Positions 47,111-58,600 are shown, counted from the first letter of the stretch. The stretch: DNA of 64,000 bases from Armillaria gallica (GCA_037576215.1 JBANDB010000008.1:4092001-4156000), one strand, 5' to 3'. Notes: generated by a model from the letters alone, not told the origin. Numbers and translations are program-made.

Positions 47111-48078
47111 ATGTCAAACTCAGAATCTCACAAATCATAGCATGTAAATCTCAGACATATAAAGAGCAACTTGTGTTGATGAAGTGATATCTAGCCCTTC
47201 AGAATGAAGCATAGTGGAAAGTGTTTGTTACCATATATGCAACCTGGTGATGAGCCTAAACTTCTATAGTAATGGCAACACCAACTCAGAATGAGATTGG
47301 GCAATTAATATAGTAATATGGCAATTAAGGCAATCATGTGTGTGAGTGGGTTCAAGGCATCTCCATGCAGTAAATCAATTCCTTTATACACAAGTATACA
47401 TTATGACTTTAAGTTAGTGAAGTAGTACTGCTTGGCAGTCAAGTACTAGATGCTCTGGCTGTAAGCTGGTAGAGATTTCTCAAAGTGAGAGGGAATAGAA
47501 ACAGATATAATGTTAATACCACAAATCCATAAGAGAAAATGTGTGATGAGACTAGAAAATGTCTCTAGACGGTAATCCAAGTGGGATGAATGATGGAAGA
47601 TGGGCTAAACCAATGGCAATTAGTCTAGAAGGGAGAGAATCAATGGGAAAATGTGATACTGGGGTTAAGTGTGACAAGAGAAAATGTAGAAAGAGGTATT
47701 GAGGCTGGAATGGTGAGAAAAAACATGGAACTATGAAAACTGGCAATAATACTGGTCTTATACAGTGCAATGGTGCTGAAGTCGATGTTGAAACTGGTCT
47801 TGTGCTAAAACAATCCTATCCTATATCAAAACTAACCTTCAAGTCCACTTGAGGGACTGTCCTATACTAATACTATGAGAAAACTTGCTGATACTGATCC
47901 TAAGTCTGCTTAGAGACTACCCAAGTAGGTGATGATAACAATGGTGAAAGAGAAAATATGAAAACTCCAATAGTGTGAAAGTGAAATGATGATGGTGATA
48001 TGCTGTTTACATGTTTACACCTAGATTTTGCAATTTTATAATAATATTGCATATCTGTCTTACATTAGTGATAGTTAG
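47111..48078. other. Remaining part of the Tnp2/CACTA-like element
   Basis: No recognisable transposase blocks. A plus-strand piece near 47550-47760 is charged and stop-free but unrecognised; the matching minus-strand 72-codon frame is its shadow. It probably is decayed 3' sequence of the element before its right subterminal repeats. Confidence 0.4.
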
Positions 48079-48197
48079 ACTAGTATGCAGCTAGTAGAGC
48101 CAGGACTTAGATGTGATATCACTAGTGGGTTAAATCTACCAGCCAGTCATACTAGTGACTTGAAAGCTAGCAGGACTAAATAAATATGGCCACTAGT
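48079..48197. repeat. Right ACTAGT cluster
   Basis: Four ACTAGT words in 119 bp (48079, 48121, 48151, 48192), the last within CCACTAGTGG. The left cluster has CACTAGTGG at 43720. If these are terminal repeats, the element would span about 43.7-48.2 kb. No matching 2-3 bp target duplication was seen. Confidence 0.55.
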
Positions 48198-48519
48198 GGA
48201 TGAGTAACATGATTAGCACACCAAACAAGAGGCAGAGGATACAAATCTCATAAAGTTCAGTTGGCTACTATTGTAGTCTCATAATTGTAGAAGACCCTCA
48301 ATGCCTACAGTGCTCACTTTTAATTGCCTTGAATAGGTGATTCATCTTCTACAGCACCATGTAAACTCAGAAAATATTTAATGCCTATGAAATGGCAAGC
48401 ATGAGTACAAGAATTAGTTGTAATGGTATGGTAACAGAAAGAAGTTCTAAATATAACAATATGTATATATAAGACACACTAATAATAGTTTAACAGATAG
48501 AATAGAATAAAATAAGACA

Positions 48520-49070
48520 GGCTATATACTGACAGCACTGTGCACCATCAGATAAGGTGACGAGCATCATGAACATTGTTATTAGTAAGCAAGAGACTCA
48601 CTATCAGTTCCACAATGTGAGTGTGTGGCTGCCAGAAGTGGCATGGACTGGAATCAAGGCATAAAACCCAATCAGGAGCTTTGATCTCAGAGTCTTTGCC
48701 AGTGTAAGTATCCAAGATAATAGGAAGGCTTGTGATGTGTGGGAGAAGCCTCATATTTGTTGGTGTCAGCAGGTGGATGGTAAAGGTGAGGTTATAAACA
48801 GATGGATCCTTGAGGGGTTATTGTACTATCTTCCAGTTGTGCAAAAAGCCACACATCAATGGCATTAGGTAAACCCAGGATATCCCACTGAAAGGCTTCT
48901 TGACACCAGGCCTCATTCTGTGCATAACACCTATAGTCAAGGACCAATCAATGCGACACCCAGATATAGAAGGACCTTGGAAGGGCAAAAAAATATGGTT
49001 CCTTACTTCAGTTGTTGGCAGCAGAAGACAAGTTATGATAAGAACATAATAGCAAAAAATCCAGTTGGGA
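48520..49070 (-). pseudogene. Unrecognised coding-like remnant
   Basis: The minus strand reads, with a few stops and shifts, NEAWCQEAFQWDILGLPNAI, DVWLFAQLEDSTITPQGSIC (about 48930-48800) and MRLLPHITSLPIILDTYTGK, KAPDWVLCLDSSPC (48754-48650). Composition and continuity argue for former coding sequence. I do not recognise the family and see no catalytic motif. Confidence 0.4.
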
Positions 49071-50049
49071 TATGAGCCAAAACCCTACATACTGGAGAAC
49101 ATCAGTGCAAAATTTCTTTATTGCATGATTATCACTCAATGAGACATGTCACATTATGCTGGCAATCTACCAGCAAATTCAAATATAGTAATTATATGTA
49201 ATCATGATCTAATTGGATTGCTTATCTTTAATGCTGATTTACCCCCTGTCTCTTCCTTACTATCATCAGTGTCAGTGGAGAGTGTCTAAATCCCAGCCTG
49301 TAAAGCAGAGTACATTTGATGAGAGTAGAGTCTAATTAGCAACATATAAAGAAAAAATATAAACAGGTCTCCTAACTGTGACTGATATAGTAATTTGTGA
49401 TGTGACCTGATGAGCCACTCCCAAAATAATTATTGTTATACTACATTCCCAATGGTCTTAGAAATTCATTACTATTACATATACATGTTCTATCATAATT
49501 TATACATAAAGTCCAAAACCAGTTTGGCCCTGAGAAAAGCACCCAGGCCAAGTGTCTCATTGAGTGGTACTGTCTCATTGACCAGTCCTTGACTGTAGGA
49601 GGTCCTCATGGGAGGCAGCAGTGGTGAGGTGTTGGTTTAAATCTTGGTCATATAGCTGATGATAAAGAATCATTAGAATCTGAGCAAGACATCAGAGCAG
49701 GATCAACAGGTGATGGTTGAAAAAATGTACCTTAGAAACAAGCTACAATCAAGCTCCATAATCCATAAGCCACAGATATGTTCACTAAGAGGATACTAGA
49801 GGTGGAGAAAGATGTGAGGTGTTCAGAGAGAAAAGCAACAGCATGTTCAAAAGGAAAGAAGCAGACAGCTATTCCAGTTCAAAATATGTAAAACACATAA
49901 TGATTTTATGGCCTTATCAGTCAAAGATCATCAGAGTCCTACACATGCTTAATTTTTCAGTGTCCAATTGAGTACATCTCTGACATGCAGATATTCTGGT
50001 GTGTTGCATTGCTGTAGAAGTAGGAGAAAATGCAGTGAGTTAGAAAAGG
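49071..50049. other. No recognisable gene
   Basis: Stop-rich on all frames, AT-rich, CG-poor. The 60-codon frame 49410-49592 has no motif. Confidence 0.5.
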
Positions 50050-51290
50050 ATAGAGATGCAAGTAGAGGATTTGAGCAGGAAAGGTGCACATATTGGAGAG
50101 TTGGAGGAAGAGATTGCTTATCTAGCCAAGGAATCTGAAGCTATGATGTCTAAAATAGCTTATCAGGCAAAGGAGAGAGCTGAGGATAAGAAGCCGCTTC
50201 ACAATCTAAAGGCAAAGATCAAACAGGTTTCAAATCACATTGCAAATGCTATAATGACTACAACATCAAATATCCTTATGGAATCTACCACTGATGGCCC
50301 TTTTCTCCAGCTGTAGAACAAGGGTGTTATTTCTGATGACACACATGAATTAATCAATAACCTCATTGCTAAAGATGGTGTCAATCCTGAGCAGGTTCTT
50401 AGTGTTCTGAATAAGATGGCCAATCATCTTGGAGTTCCTATTGAAGGGAGTGTTTCAGACCAGAGTACAAGACAGATTGTATAGGAGAGAGAGGCTGTGG
50501 CAAAGATGCAAGTTGTTCAATGCATGAAAAATACAGAAGGTAAGTCTTCTTAATAGTCTATATAATGAATAATTATACTCATCCATCATTCCAGAGATAA
50601 CTATAAGTGGCAATGGTACCACTCACAAAAATAACAATTTAAAATGACACCATACAACCATTATTGATGAAAATAACCACAAGGCACAGTTTTTCCTTAG
50701 AATTCAAATAGCAGTCAACCATACAAGCAAAACTCAGCTTGAGAGATGAGTAGATCTGGTTGATGATCTGTACAGCATTTATAAATGTAGCCCTCACTGT
50801 CAGAATGAAGAAGATGCCTGAGATTTCTGGATTGCAGTCACCAGAATGCATACAGATCATGCAGAGAACCAGAAGAAGCTATTTCGACTTTTGCAGATAT
50901 GAAAGCAGAGATATGAACAAGAGAAGTGCAGAGAGGAAACAATACTCAAGTCAACACTACACAAGCTTCTTGATATTCTATTCAAGATGTCACAGGAGGC
51001 TATTATCAATGCAGGTGAATTTAAAACCTGGGAAGGTCTTTCTCAGGATCAAAGGAAAATATGCTATGATAATGCCTTTTGCAGGTTTGCCTTTGAACTA
51101 GAAAAAGCTGAATTTGTGATGTCAAATGACAATTAGAAGAAGGATATTGATCTCTTAATATAGGCTGAATGCTGTATGCATAAAGAGATGAATGCATTCA
51201 AGGGAGAATGCACTTGTATGTCAAGATGGTGGAAGGAGATGTTGAGAGTACAAGCCATGACTGCAGGAACAGTCATATGGACTCTAAATT
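50050..51290 (+). pseudogene. Unrecognised fungal gene remnant with a CCMHKEMNAFKG block
   Basis: Plus strand: a coiled-coil part (LSRKGAHIGELEEEIAYLAK, ERAEDKKPLHNLKAKIKQV), then DTHELINNLIAKDGVNPEQV, a candidate 55-nt intron (about 50540-50594, GTAAGT to TTCCAG), then LVDDLYSIYKCSPHCQNEED, MSQEAIINAGEFKTWEGLSQ, CRFAFELEKAEFVMSND and AECCMHKEMNAFKGECTCMS. I recall the last block, usually A-G-C-C-M-H-K-x-L-N-x-x-K-G-G, from multi-copy mushroom proteins of unknown function. Stops are about one per 60 codons. Origin as a transposon gene is likely but unproven. Confidence 0.45.
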
Positions 51291-51690
51291 AGTTACTGAT
51301 ACTTGCAATTTTTGCTATTTTCACAGCCACACATCTTAGATCTACCACCCACTAATATGTGAGTACCTTATGTTTATTCATTCCATACCTTGCTGACATA
51401 CAGTAGATATATTCTATTTTATCCTCACAGGTACTGTACACATTTACTTAGTGACCTACCACCTGCTAAGATATATATTCTATTTTATTCTCACAGTCTG
51501 ATCCTCCCTGTACCTGTCTTGTCTTGCTCACTTGCCACTGTGTTCTCTCAAGAATTTCTGGTCCACTGCTCAACAGGTTATGGGCCCCAGTGACATATCT
51601 TCATCAACTTCCACTGTCAAACTCCTTAATCTACTCTACTGAAAAGACAATAGCATAAATTACATCCTATACAAGGAATGGATTCTGAAT

Positions 51691-52908
51691 GTGACCACCT
51701 CAAAAGGACTTAGACAAGTCTTGTATGAAACCACTAAGAAGCCCATAGAGATGACAGAGATAAACAGAGACTACTACCTACCAGGAAACTTAGCCCCTTT
51801 ATCTGATGATGAAGTTGAAAAGCAACTGACTCTTCAGGATATATATAAGCAGAAGGAGACACAGGTCTGTGAAATGATGTATGAGACAATCAGCATCTCA
51901 ACCTTCATGCAGATCAAAAACAAACCCACCACTGCCATGATAGGGAAGAAGCTCACTTCCATCTTTGAGGAGAAAGGCATCTTGACATAGGAGAACCTGT
52001 TCAACAAACTTCAAAACCAGCATTGCTCTGATGATGGAGATATTCAAATCCACCTCACCAACATGTTGAGGATGAGAGAAGAACTTGCTACAATGGAGAA
52101 GTCTATCAGTGGCAACTCATATGCCACCTACATCCAAACATCACTTCCAACAAGCTATAGACCCACACTCAACATGCTTAACATCACCTTATAAATGATT
52201 GGCAAGCCCATATCAAGCAGCCTTCTAATCCAGTGCATCCAAGAGACCACTGACCAAAGGCAAGTTGAGAAAGATATTAATGAGTCTGTACAGAACTCAG
52301 CACTGTTCTCAAGCAATAGTAAAGGTAAAAGAAAGGCTGCTGGGAAAAAGAAAGCAATAATGGTCTGCACTGTAATAACTGCAGCCATAACAACCATGTC
52401 AAGAGGGACTGCTATAGAGAGGGGGGAGGCAAAGCAGAGCAAGCACTATGGGACAAGGCTAAAAAGACAGCTTAAGCCAACACAGCAGAAAAGGCAGATG
52501 ACAAAAAACCTGTAAACCATAGATTCACAGCCATTCTAGAAGTCAACACACCTATCTTCAAGTGCACATCTGACTTCCAAGCACAAGCACAAGCCCTCAC
52601 AGCTTTGAGCAATGACACAATTTGCAAGGTCATTGACACCAGTGCAAGAAACCTTTTCACCGGCTACCACGAACAATTCAGAAACTTCACTGCCATTAAG
52701 CTCATCCCCATCAAAGCAGCAGATGGTTGAACATTCAGCATGATGGGTAAAGGAGACTATCCTACCCAATTACCAATGGGACTGAATCAAAAGCTGACAC
52801 CTGACACCCTTTTCAACACCTACTACTCATCTAGCATGGCATTCATGCTCATCTCAGTCAGCTACCTGGATCAAAGTGGATATGCACTCACCATTCAGGA
52901 TGGTAATT
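51691..52908 (+). pseudogene. Copia-2 gag and protease, left part
   Basis: 51691-52515 is one frame with a few stops: gag helices (LPGNLAPLSDDEVEKQLTLQ, NKLQNQHCSDDGDIQIHLTN, MREELATMEKSISGNSYATY). After a frameshift near 52355 comes the knuckle CNNCSHNNHVKRDC (C-x2-C-x4-H-x4-C), then FQAQAQALTALSNDTICKVI and DTSARNLFTGYHEQFRNFTA, the copia protease with D-T-S-A-R in place of D-S-G-A-S/T. The gene is cut at 52908 by the young family D element and resumes at 61652. Confidence 0.85.
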
Positions 52909-53424
52909 TGTTAGGGATGTGCCAAATAGACAAAGGTAACTCGCATGAGTGGAAGTCCGCGGAGTGTGTGGGCTTTGGCGAAGCTATTAGCAACATCACC
53001 CTTGAGCTGAAGCCCTAAGATTGGATTGCAGAGCGGAGTCTGCAGAGAGCGAAGGTTTGGATAGAGAGTAAAGGTAGTCCAACAGAGCAGAGGCCGTGGA
53101 CTTGGGGAGTGATAGATTAGACTTGGAGTCAGAGAGATTTGGCTAAACCAAGTTGATATTCGAACTGAGTATCTACAAGTAATTCTACAGTATATATATG
53201 AGTAGATAAATCCGAGTCGGAGTCCGATGGACTCCGGCAGAGGTCTGTTCACTACCAGATTCAGGTTCTAGAATTAATATGTGAAATAGTGAAATGAAAT
53301 GATAAATGAAATATCAAATGGGGTGTAGTCATAGTATGCGGTTGGAGGCCGTGGAGTCCAGTGCTGGTGTTAGGATTGAAGTTGGACTGGGTGTGAAGCA
53401 GAGTCTGGCAGCATGCATGTAACA
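52909..53424 (-). repeat. 3' LTR of young family D element
   Basis: 516 bp, plus strand TGTTAGGGATGTGCC to GCATGCATGTAACA, with short inverted ends TGTTA/TAACA. It contains TATATATA at 53191-53198. Against the right LTR I count about 35 differences, all but one transitions, mostly CG against TG or CA, and no length change. Confidence 0.96.
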
Positions 53425-53437
53425 GTATCCCCCCCTT
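53425..53437 (-). promoter_or_regulatory. Polypurine tract
   Basis: The minus strand reads AAGGGGGGGATAC directly before TGTTAC of the 3' LTR. A purine run next to the 3' LTR is the plus-strand primer for LTR retroelement replication. It fixes the element's orientation as minus. Confidence 0.85.
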
Positions 53438-53576
53438 AGCATTCTTGCCCTCAAGAGCGCTGATCCTGATGGCTGATCAATACTGTATGCCTGACAGGAT
53501 TTTCAAGCATGGGAATTTTGTCACTTAATCTCATACCACTACCATCTCCCTAATTATCTTTTCCTCACCATCTACC

Positions 53577-55352
53577 ATGTCGCAGCCTATCGAATACTGC
53601 CTCTCCATCACCCCCGAGCTGTATGAGTCAGCTCTGACACCCGAAGATATTACAATGGAGGAGATCGAAGCTCAGGCCGCCGCAGAGGAGAGTTATGCGG
53701 AGGCCATGGCAAAACATGCTGCTTGGAAGGAGGTGAAGATAGCGGCAGAGTGGGAGGACAATTTGAGGTTGGCTCATAAGGTGTGTGCTGCGAAGGTCGA
53801 GGCCTTGAAACAGAAGGCTGAGGAGAAGAGGAAGGCAGAGGAAAAGCGACAGGAGGAGGAACGGCTCCATTTGTTGAAGGAGCAGGAGGATGCCACGGAG
53901 AAGAAAAGGCTGGAGGATTTGAAGGCCAAGGAACTTGAGGAGGCCACAGAGAAAAAAAGAAAGGATGACTTGGAGAAAAAGGAGAAAAAGGATGCTGTGA
54001 GGAAATTGATGAAAGAACAAAAGAAACAAGAGAAAGCCAAGAAGGCAACAGAGTCTGGTGGACTCCTGGATGCAGCAGAGTTGTTGCGGGAGGAGAAGGG
54101 GACCAATGGAGATAGTGAGGGGGAGTTGTCAGAGGCGTCAAAGGCATGTGTACTTCAACAATTGAAGAAGAAGCGCGAAGGAAAACGGAGGGCGACGGAT
54201 TCTGTGGTGTCCACTGTGGAAGTGAGGAAAAGGAAATGGCCAACGACATCTGCGAGTGTGGTGGATAGCAGGGAGGAGGGGGTAGCTGGCCCTAGTAAGA
54301 GGGTAAAGTTGGAGGTCACGGGCCCCGCAGAGGGCGAAGATGAATTTTTGGGAACTAGTAGGTGTTTTCTTCCGGCGGCTTATTGTTTACTGACTTCAGT
54401 TTCAGAGCGCTGTATGCAATGCTGTCTCGATAGTGTCAGATGTTTTGCAAAACCGGCCTCCAAAAAATCCAACCAAGAACAGACTTGCTCTTGTTGCAAG
54501 ATCAAGAAATCTGCTTGTTCTTTCAACAAGGGAGCAACTTCCTCGCTCGCCGTCAGCTCCGATGAGGTCTTGGAGGTTCTTCACAATTTGGTGGTGACCA
54601 TGACTGTTCTGGCTGGGAAGGTTGATAGTTTAACAGGAGAAGTTGCTTCCCTCCAGAGCCGTGTTGGTGACCTCTGCGATGACTATTGAACGGAAGATAT
54701 TGAGTCGCCAAAGGATCTTCTTTTGGAGTCCGATACCGAGGAGTGGAAGGCGTTGTGTGCCAAGTTGCACGATTTGGAGGGGGTGAATAGTGAGGCACTC
54801 TGGCGGGTGATGGGATTCTGGTTGGATCGTGACATTGCACAGCTGAGGAAAGGGGGGCTGCTGGAGCCCAAGGAGGTGGATCCTAAGGACCCATACGAGA
54901 TTGCCAACTGTCAGTTCTGGTATGGCACCAGCGGCCTGGAAATGATTGAGACCATGAAGGTGCGACGTGAACTGTTCCAAGCTACAAGGAACAAGTTCTA
55001 CAAGTTGGGAGGCTGCCAGTCCGAATGGCAGTTTTGGAAGGGCTACCTTCGTAAGCACAACTGTGACGATTTTCTGGTGGAGGACTCAGATCTGGAGGAG
55101 AAGGTTCTGGATGGCAAGGTTCGGAAGTCGCGGAAGCCATACAGGAAGGACTTGGGCATCCTGGCATTGGATGGCCTGTTTGTATTGGATGGTGATTCTG
55201 CAGGGGCGACAACAAGTGAAGGGGATGGAGATGGAAGTGGTGAGAGTGAGGAAGGATCAGAGTCCATGGAGGACGACGGAAATGCACTGGCAGGGGGTAC
55301 TGACGATGTGGAGATGGGAGAGGTCGCAGATGTGGGAGCCCTGAATGCCTAG
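53577..55352 (+). CDS. Antisense accessory gene of Ty3 family D: coiled coil plus Zn2Cys6-like cysteine cluster
   Basis: One frame of 592 codons, broken only by TGA at 54687-54689 (codon 371). Residues 31-160 form a highly charged Ala/Glu/Lys coiled coil; 195-245 are basic, with KRRATD, RKRKW and KRVKLE as possible nuclear signals. Cysteines 279, 282, 289, 304, 307 and 314 follow C-x2-C-x6-C-x14-C-x2-C-x6-C, the layout of a fungal Zn2Cys6 cluster with a long linker, with KIKK in the second half. Residues 328-368 are a second coiled coil. After the TGA, 209 codons (54723-55352) hold a Trp-rich domain (WRVMGFWLDRD, CQSEWQFWKGYLRK) and a strongly acidic tail. The old copy has a sense codon at the TGA position. 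A role in transcription or host interaction is a guess. Confidence 0.8.
54358..54399 (+). other. Candidate intron in the antisense gene
   Basis: Forty-two nucleotides from GTAGGTG to ACTTCAG with a CTGAC branch-like site 9 nt before the end. Its length is a multiple of three, so the frame stays open spliced or not. It is short for a basidiomycete intron. The equivalent site of the old copy has GTATGTG...CTGAC...TTAG of 47 nt, at the same codon phase just before the cysteine block. The match of two independent copies is the support. Confidence 0.45.
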
Positions 55353-55472
55353 CTTCTTCCTCTTGTCGCCGTTCTTCTTGGACAAGTTCTTTTACACATA
55401 TTTTGTATGTTTTGTCTTTGGCTTTTTTGAATGCATCCGGGGCCTGCAGGGCCCCAATTCTTGTTGACTTGT

Positions 55473-55478
55473 AATAAA
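55473..55478 (+). terminator. AATAAA signal after the antisense gene
   Basis: AATAAA 121 bp behind the stop at 55352 and before the tail-to-tail end of pol at 55686. It could serve polyadenylation of the plus-strand transcript. Isolated hexamers occur by chance, so this is weak. Confidence 0.3.
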
Positions 55479-55581
55479 GTGGAAGATGAGAAGACTATTT
55501 GCAATAGAAGGCAGGAAATGAATATGAAATACAGCGTACGGATTCCGCTGGAGGCCGGTCTCGTTTAGGAAATGAATTTGC

Positions 55582-55631
55582 AATAGGTTTTGTGGATTCT
55601 ATTTGAAATAGGTTTTGTGGATTCTATTTGA
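55582..55631. repeat. 25-bp tandem duplication
   Basis: Two adjacent 25-bp units containing AATAGGTTTTGTGGATTCT. The old family D copy has a single, diverged unit at the matching place (near 35677-35705), so the duplication arose in the lineage of the young copy. Confidence 0.8.
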
Positions 55632-55685
55632 AATAAGAGAGGGTGGAGCCGGTGGAGACCGATAATGTTACAGGTGAGGGAGAAG

Positions 55686-58600
55686 TTAAATGGTGGATTT
55701 TCGGATAGTGACCTTGGATAACGGTCCTGGTTTGTCTGAGTAACGGTGGTGGAAGTCATCAATGAATTTGTCCGCAGAGAATTCGGTAGCTGGTAACCAA
55801 GCGAATTCCTTGTTGGTGCCTTCATAACCTAACCATTGAATCCTGTAGAGAAGAGGGCACTGGAACCAGCGGTCAAGTTTGGAGTCTAGGATCTGAGCTA
55901 TTTCGTACTGCTCTTCACCGTCGACTTCCACCGGAGGCGGTGGAGGTTGAGTGCAATTGGGAATAGTGTTTTCTTCTACTGGTTCCAGTTGTGATACATG
56001 GAAGACAGGGTGAATGGTGTGGAGGTCTGACAGGAGTTTGAGCGTGAAGGAATGGGAGCCTGGTTGAGCTAAGATTTCAAATGGGCCAAGGAATTTCTCT
56101 GTGAATTTCGCGGTAGGATGAGTAGTCTTGATGTGCTTGGAGCTAAGGAAGACCCTGTCACCTACTTTGAAGGGAGGAGCCGGATTCTGGCACTTGTCTG
56201 CTTGGATCTTGTAGCGAGACTGCGCCTGAGTGATTTCATCACATAGGAATTGGTGTAGTTCATCTAGGTTGACTACGAAGTCGCGGGCCCGAGCAGAGGC
56301 AATATCATGTTCAGGATGAACAGTGATATTAGGATGATAACCCTTGTTGGCAAAGAATGGCGAGATTCCAGTGGAGGCATTCGGGGCATTGTTGTATGCA
56401 AATTCAGCAATGGGTAGTAGTAAATCCCAGTTGTCCTGTTGATAAGAACAATAGATGCAGATATACTGTTCCAAGGTTTGATTTGCACGTTCTGTTTGTC
56501 CATCGGCCTCCGGGTGATAACCAGAAGTGAAGTGAAGTTCCATGTCAAGGGCTTTGGCAAGGGCACGCGTGAATTGGGAGACAAACTTGGAGCCACAGTC
56601 AGAGGTGATGTGGTTAGGAACACCATGCTTGGAGAACACATGAATGACGAATAACTGGGCGAGTTCTTCAGAATTAATGGTGTCGTGTGTAGGGATAAAG
56701 ATAGCTTGCTTGCTTGCGCGGTCGATTACAACAAGGATAGCAGTGAATCTGTTGGAGTCCAGTAACTGTTCAATGAAATCCATTGAAATGGAATCCCACA
56801 GACATTCCAGAACCAGCAAAGGTTTCAGCAAACCATAAGGGCGATGTCTAGGTGTCTTGTTGCAACCGCAAATCGTGCAAGATTTGACGTAGTGGCAAAT
56901 ATATTCACGCATCTGCAGCCAGGTATAGCTCCGACAGACTAATTCTAAGGTCTTATTTTGGCCAAAATGACCTGCCAAGATGTGATTGTGATTATTCTGT
57001 AGGACACGGAGACGGATATCCTCGGAGTCTGGGACATAGATGTGATTATCAAGACAGAGAATGTCTGATTCATCTAAGGACCACCGAGAGGGAAAAGTGG
57101 GAGTGGAGGATTTGGCCAGATGGAAACCATCAGAGGCCATGGAGTCAGATGATTGTGCTTGCTTGATATCTAAATGGAGCTTGTCAATATCCATTATAGC
57201 ACTAGCACAGAGGGTAGGGCCTTCAAGGAAGGTGGCGCGGAGAGATGCGGAGAGTTGTTCTTGAGTGAATACAGGGCAGAAATTGTGAGGATTGACTGCT
57301 GCATATTGACTATCCCTCTCTTTTGGATAGACGTCCCCTCGTCTAGTGAGTGTGTCCGGTGTTCCTCCGAGTTTCCCCAGTTGGAAGCGGATTACTAGAT
57401 TGAATTGGGATAGGTATTCAGACCACCGGACTTGGTGCCGGGTAAGAATCTTGGTGGTAGAAAAATATTCAAGATTCTTGTGGTCCGTTACAATGTTGAT
57501 TGGATCTGCGGAGCCTTCAAGGTAGTGACACCAGTATTTAAAGGCTTCAAAGATAGCTAGAAGCTCTTTATCATGGGTGTCGTAGTTGAGTTCGGCATTG
57601 TGGAGGCTCCGGGATAGGAAAGCGATAGGGTGGATTTCGCCATTGTCAAGGTAGATAGAGAGGATAGCAGCAATGGCATAGTCAGAGGCGTCGGTCTCTA
57701 CAACTAATTGCCGATTGGAGACCCAATGGGTAAGGATAGGGGCATGAGTGAAGGCTTGCTTTAGTTCATTGAAAGTGGCCATGCACTTGTTGTTGAATTT
57801 CCACGGAGTTCCTTTGCGTGTGAGGCGAGTTAAAGGAATAACGATGTCACTGTACTCGTGGATGAAACGGCGGTAGAAATTGGCGAAGCCAAGGAAGGAT
57901 TGGATGTCCTTAACTTTCCACAGAACTGGCCAATCTAAAATGGCCTTGACCTTGTCTTCAGACATGCGGAGGCCCTCTGGTGAGAGAATGTAGCCTAGAT
58001 ATTCCATGGAATCCCAGTGAAACTCGCATTTGGATCCTTTGCAGTAGAGCCCGTTTACTCTTAATCTGTGCAGAACCTCGCGTACATGCTGCCAGTGCTC
58101 TGCGAGGTCATTGGAATAGATGAGGATGTCATCGAGGTATACGACTATGGAAACGTCAAGCATGTCAGTAAAAATGTCATTCACGAAGCGTTGGAATGCC
58201 ATGGGAGCATTGGTGAGCCCAAAAGGCATGACACGCCATTCGAAGGAGCCGTAACGGGTCTGGAAGGCTGTTTTCCATTCATCACCTTCAGCTATGCATA
58301 CAAGATGATAAGCATGTTGGAGATCAAGTTTGGTATAGATGCGAGCGGAGCGCACGGAGTCAAGGAGGTCAGAAATAAGTGGAAGGGGATAACGGTCTTT
58401 CTTGGATATCTTGTTTAAGCCATGGAAATCGACACAGAGGTGGAGTTCTCTGGTCTTTTTCTTGACAAAAAGCACTGGAGCTCCATGGGGAGAACGTGAG
58501 GGTGTGATGAATCCACTATGGATATTATCATCAATAAACTCACATAAAGCTTTGAGCTCGGACTCTGAGAGGGAGTAAATTGGCCCAAGCGAAGGAGATG

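Noticed and set aside
53628..54249. Long minus-strand frames (133 and 199 codons) opposite the antisense gene
   Set aside because: They are shadows of a Lys/Glu-rich coiled-coil gene and consist mainly of Phe, Leu, Ser and Pro.
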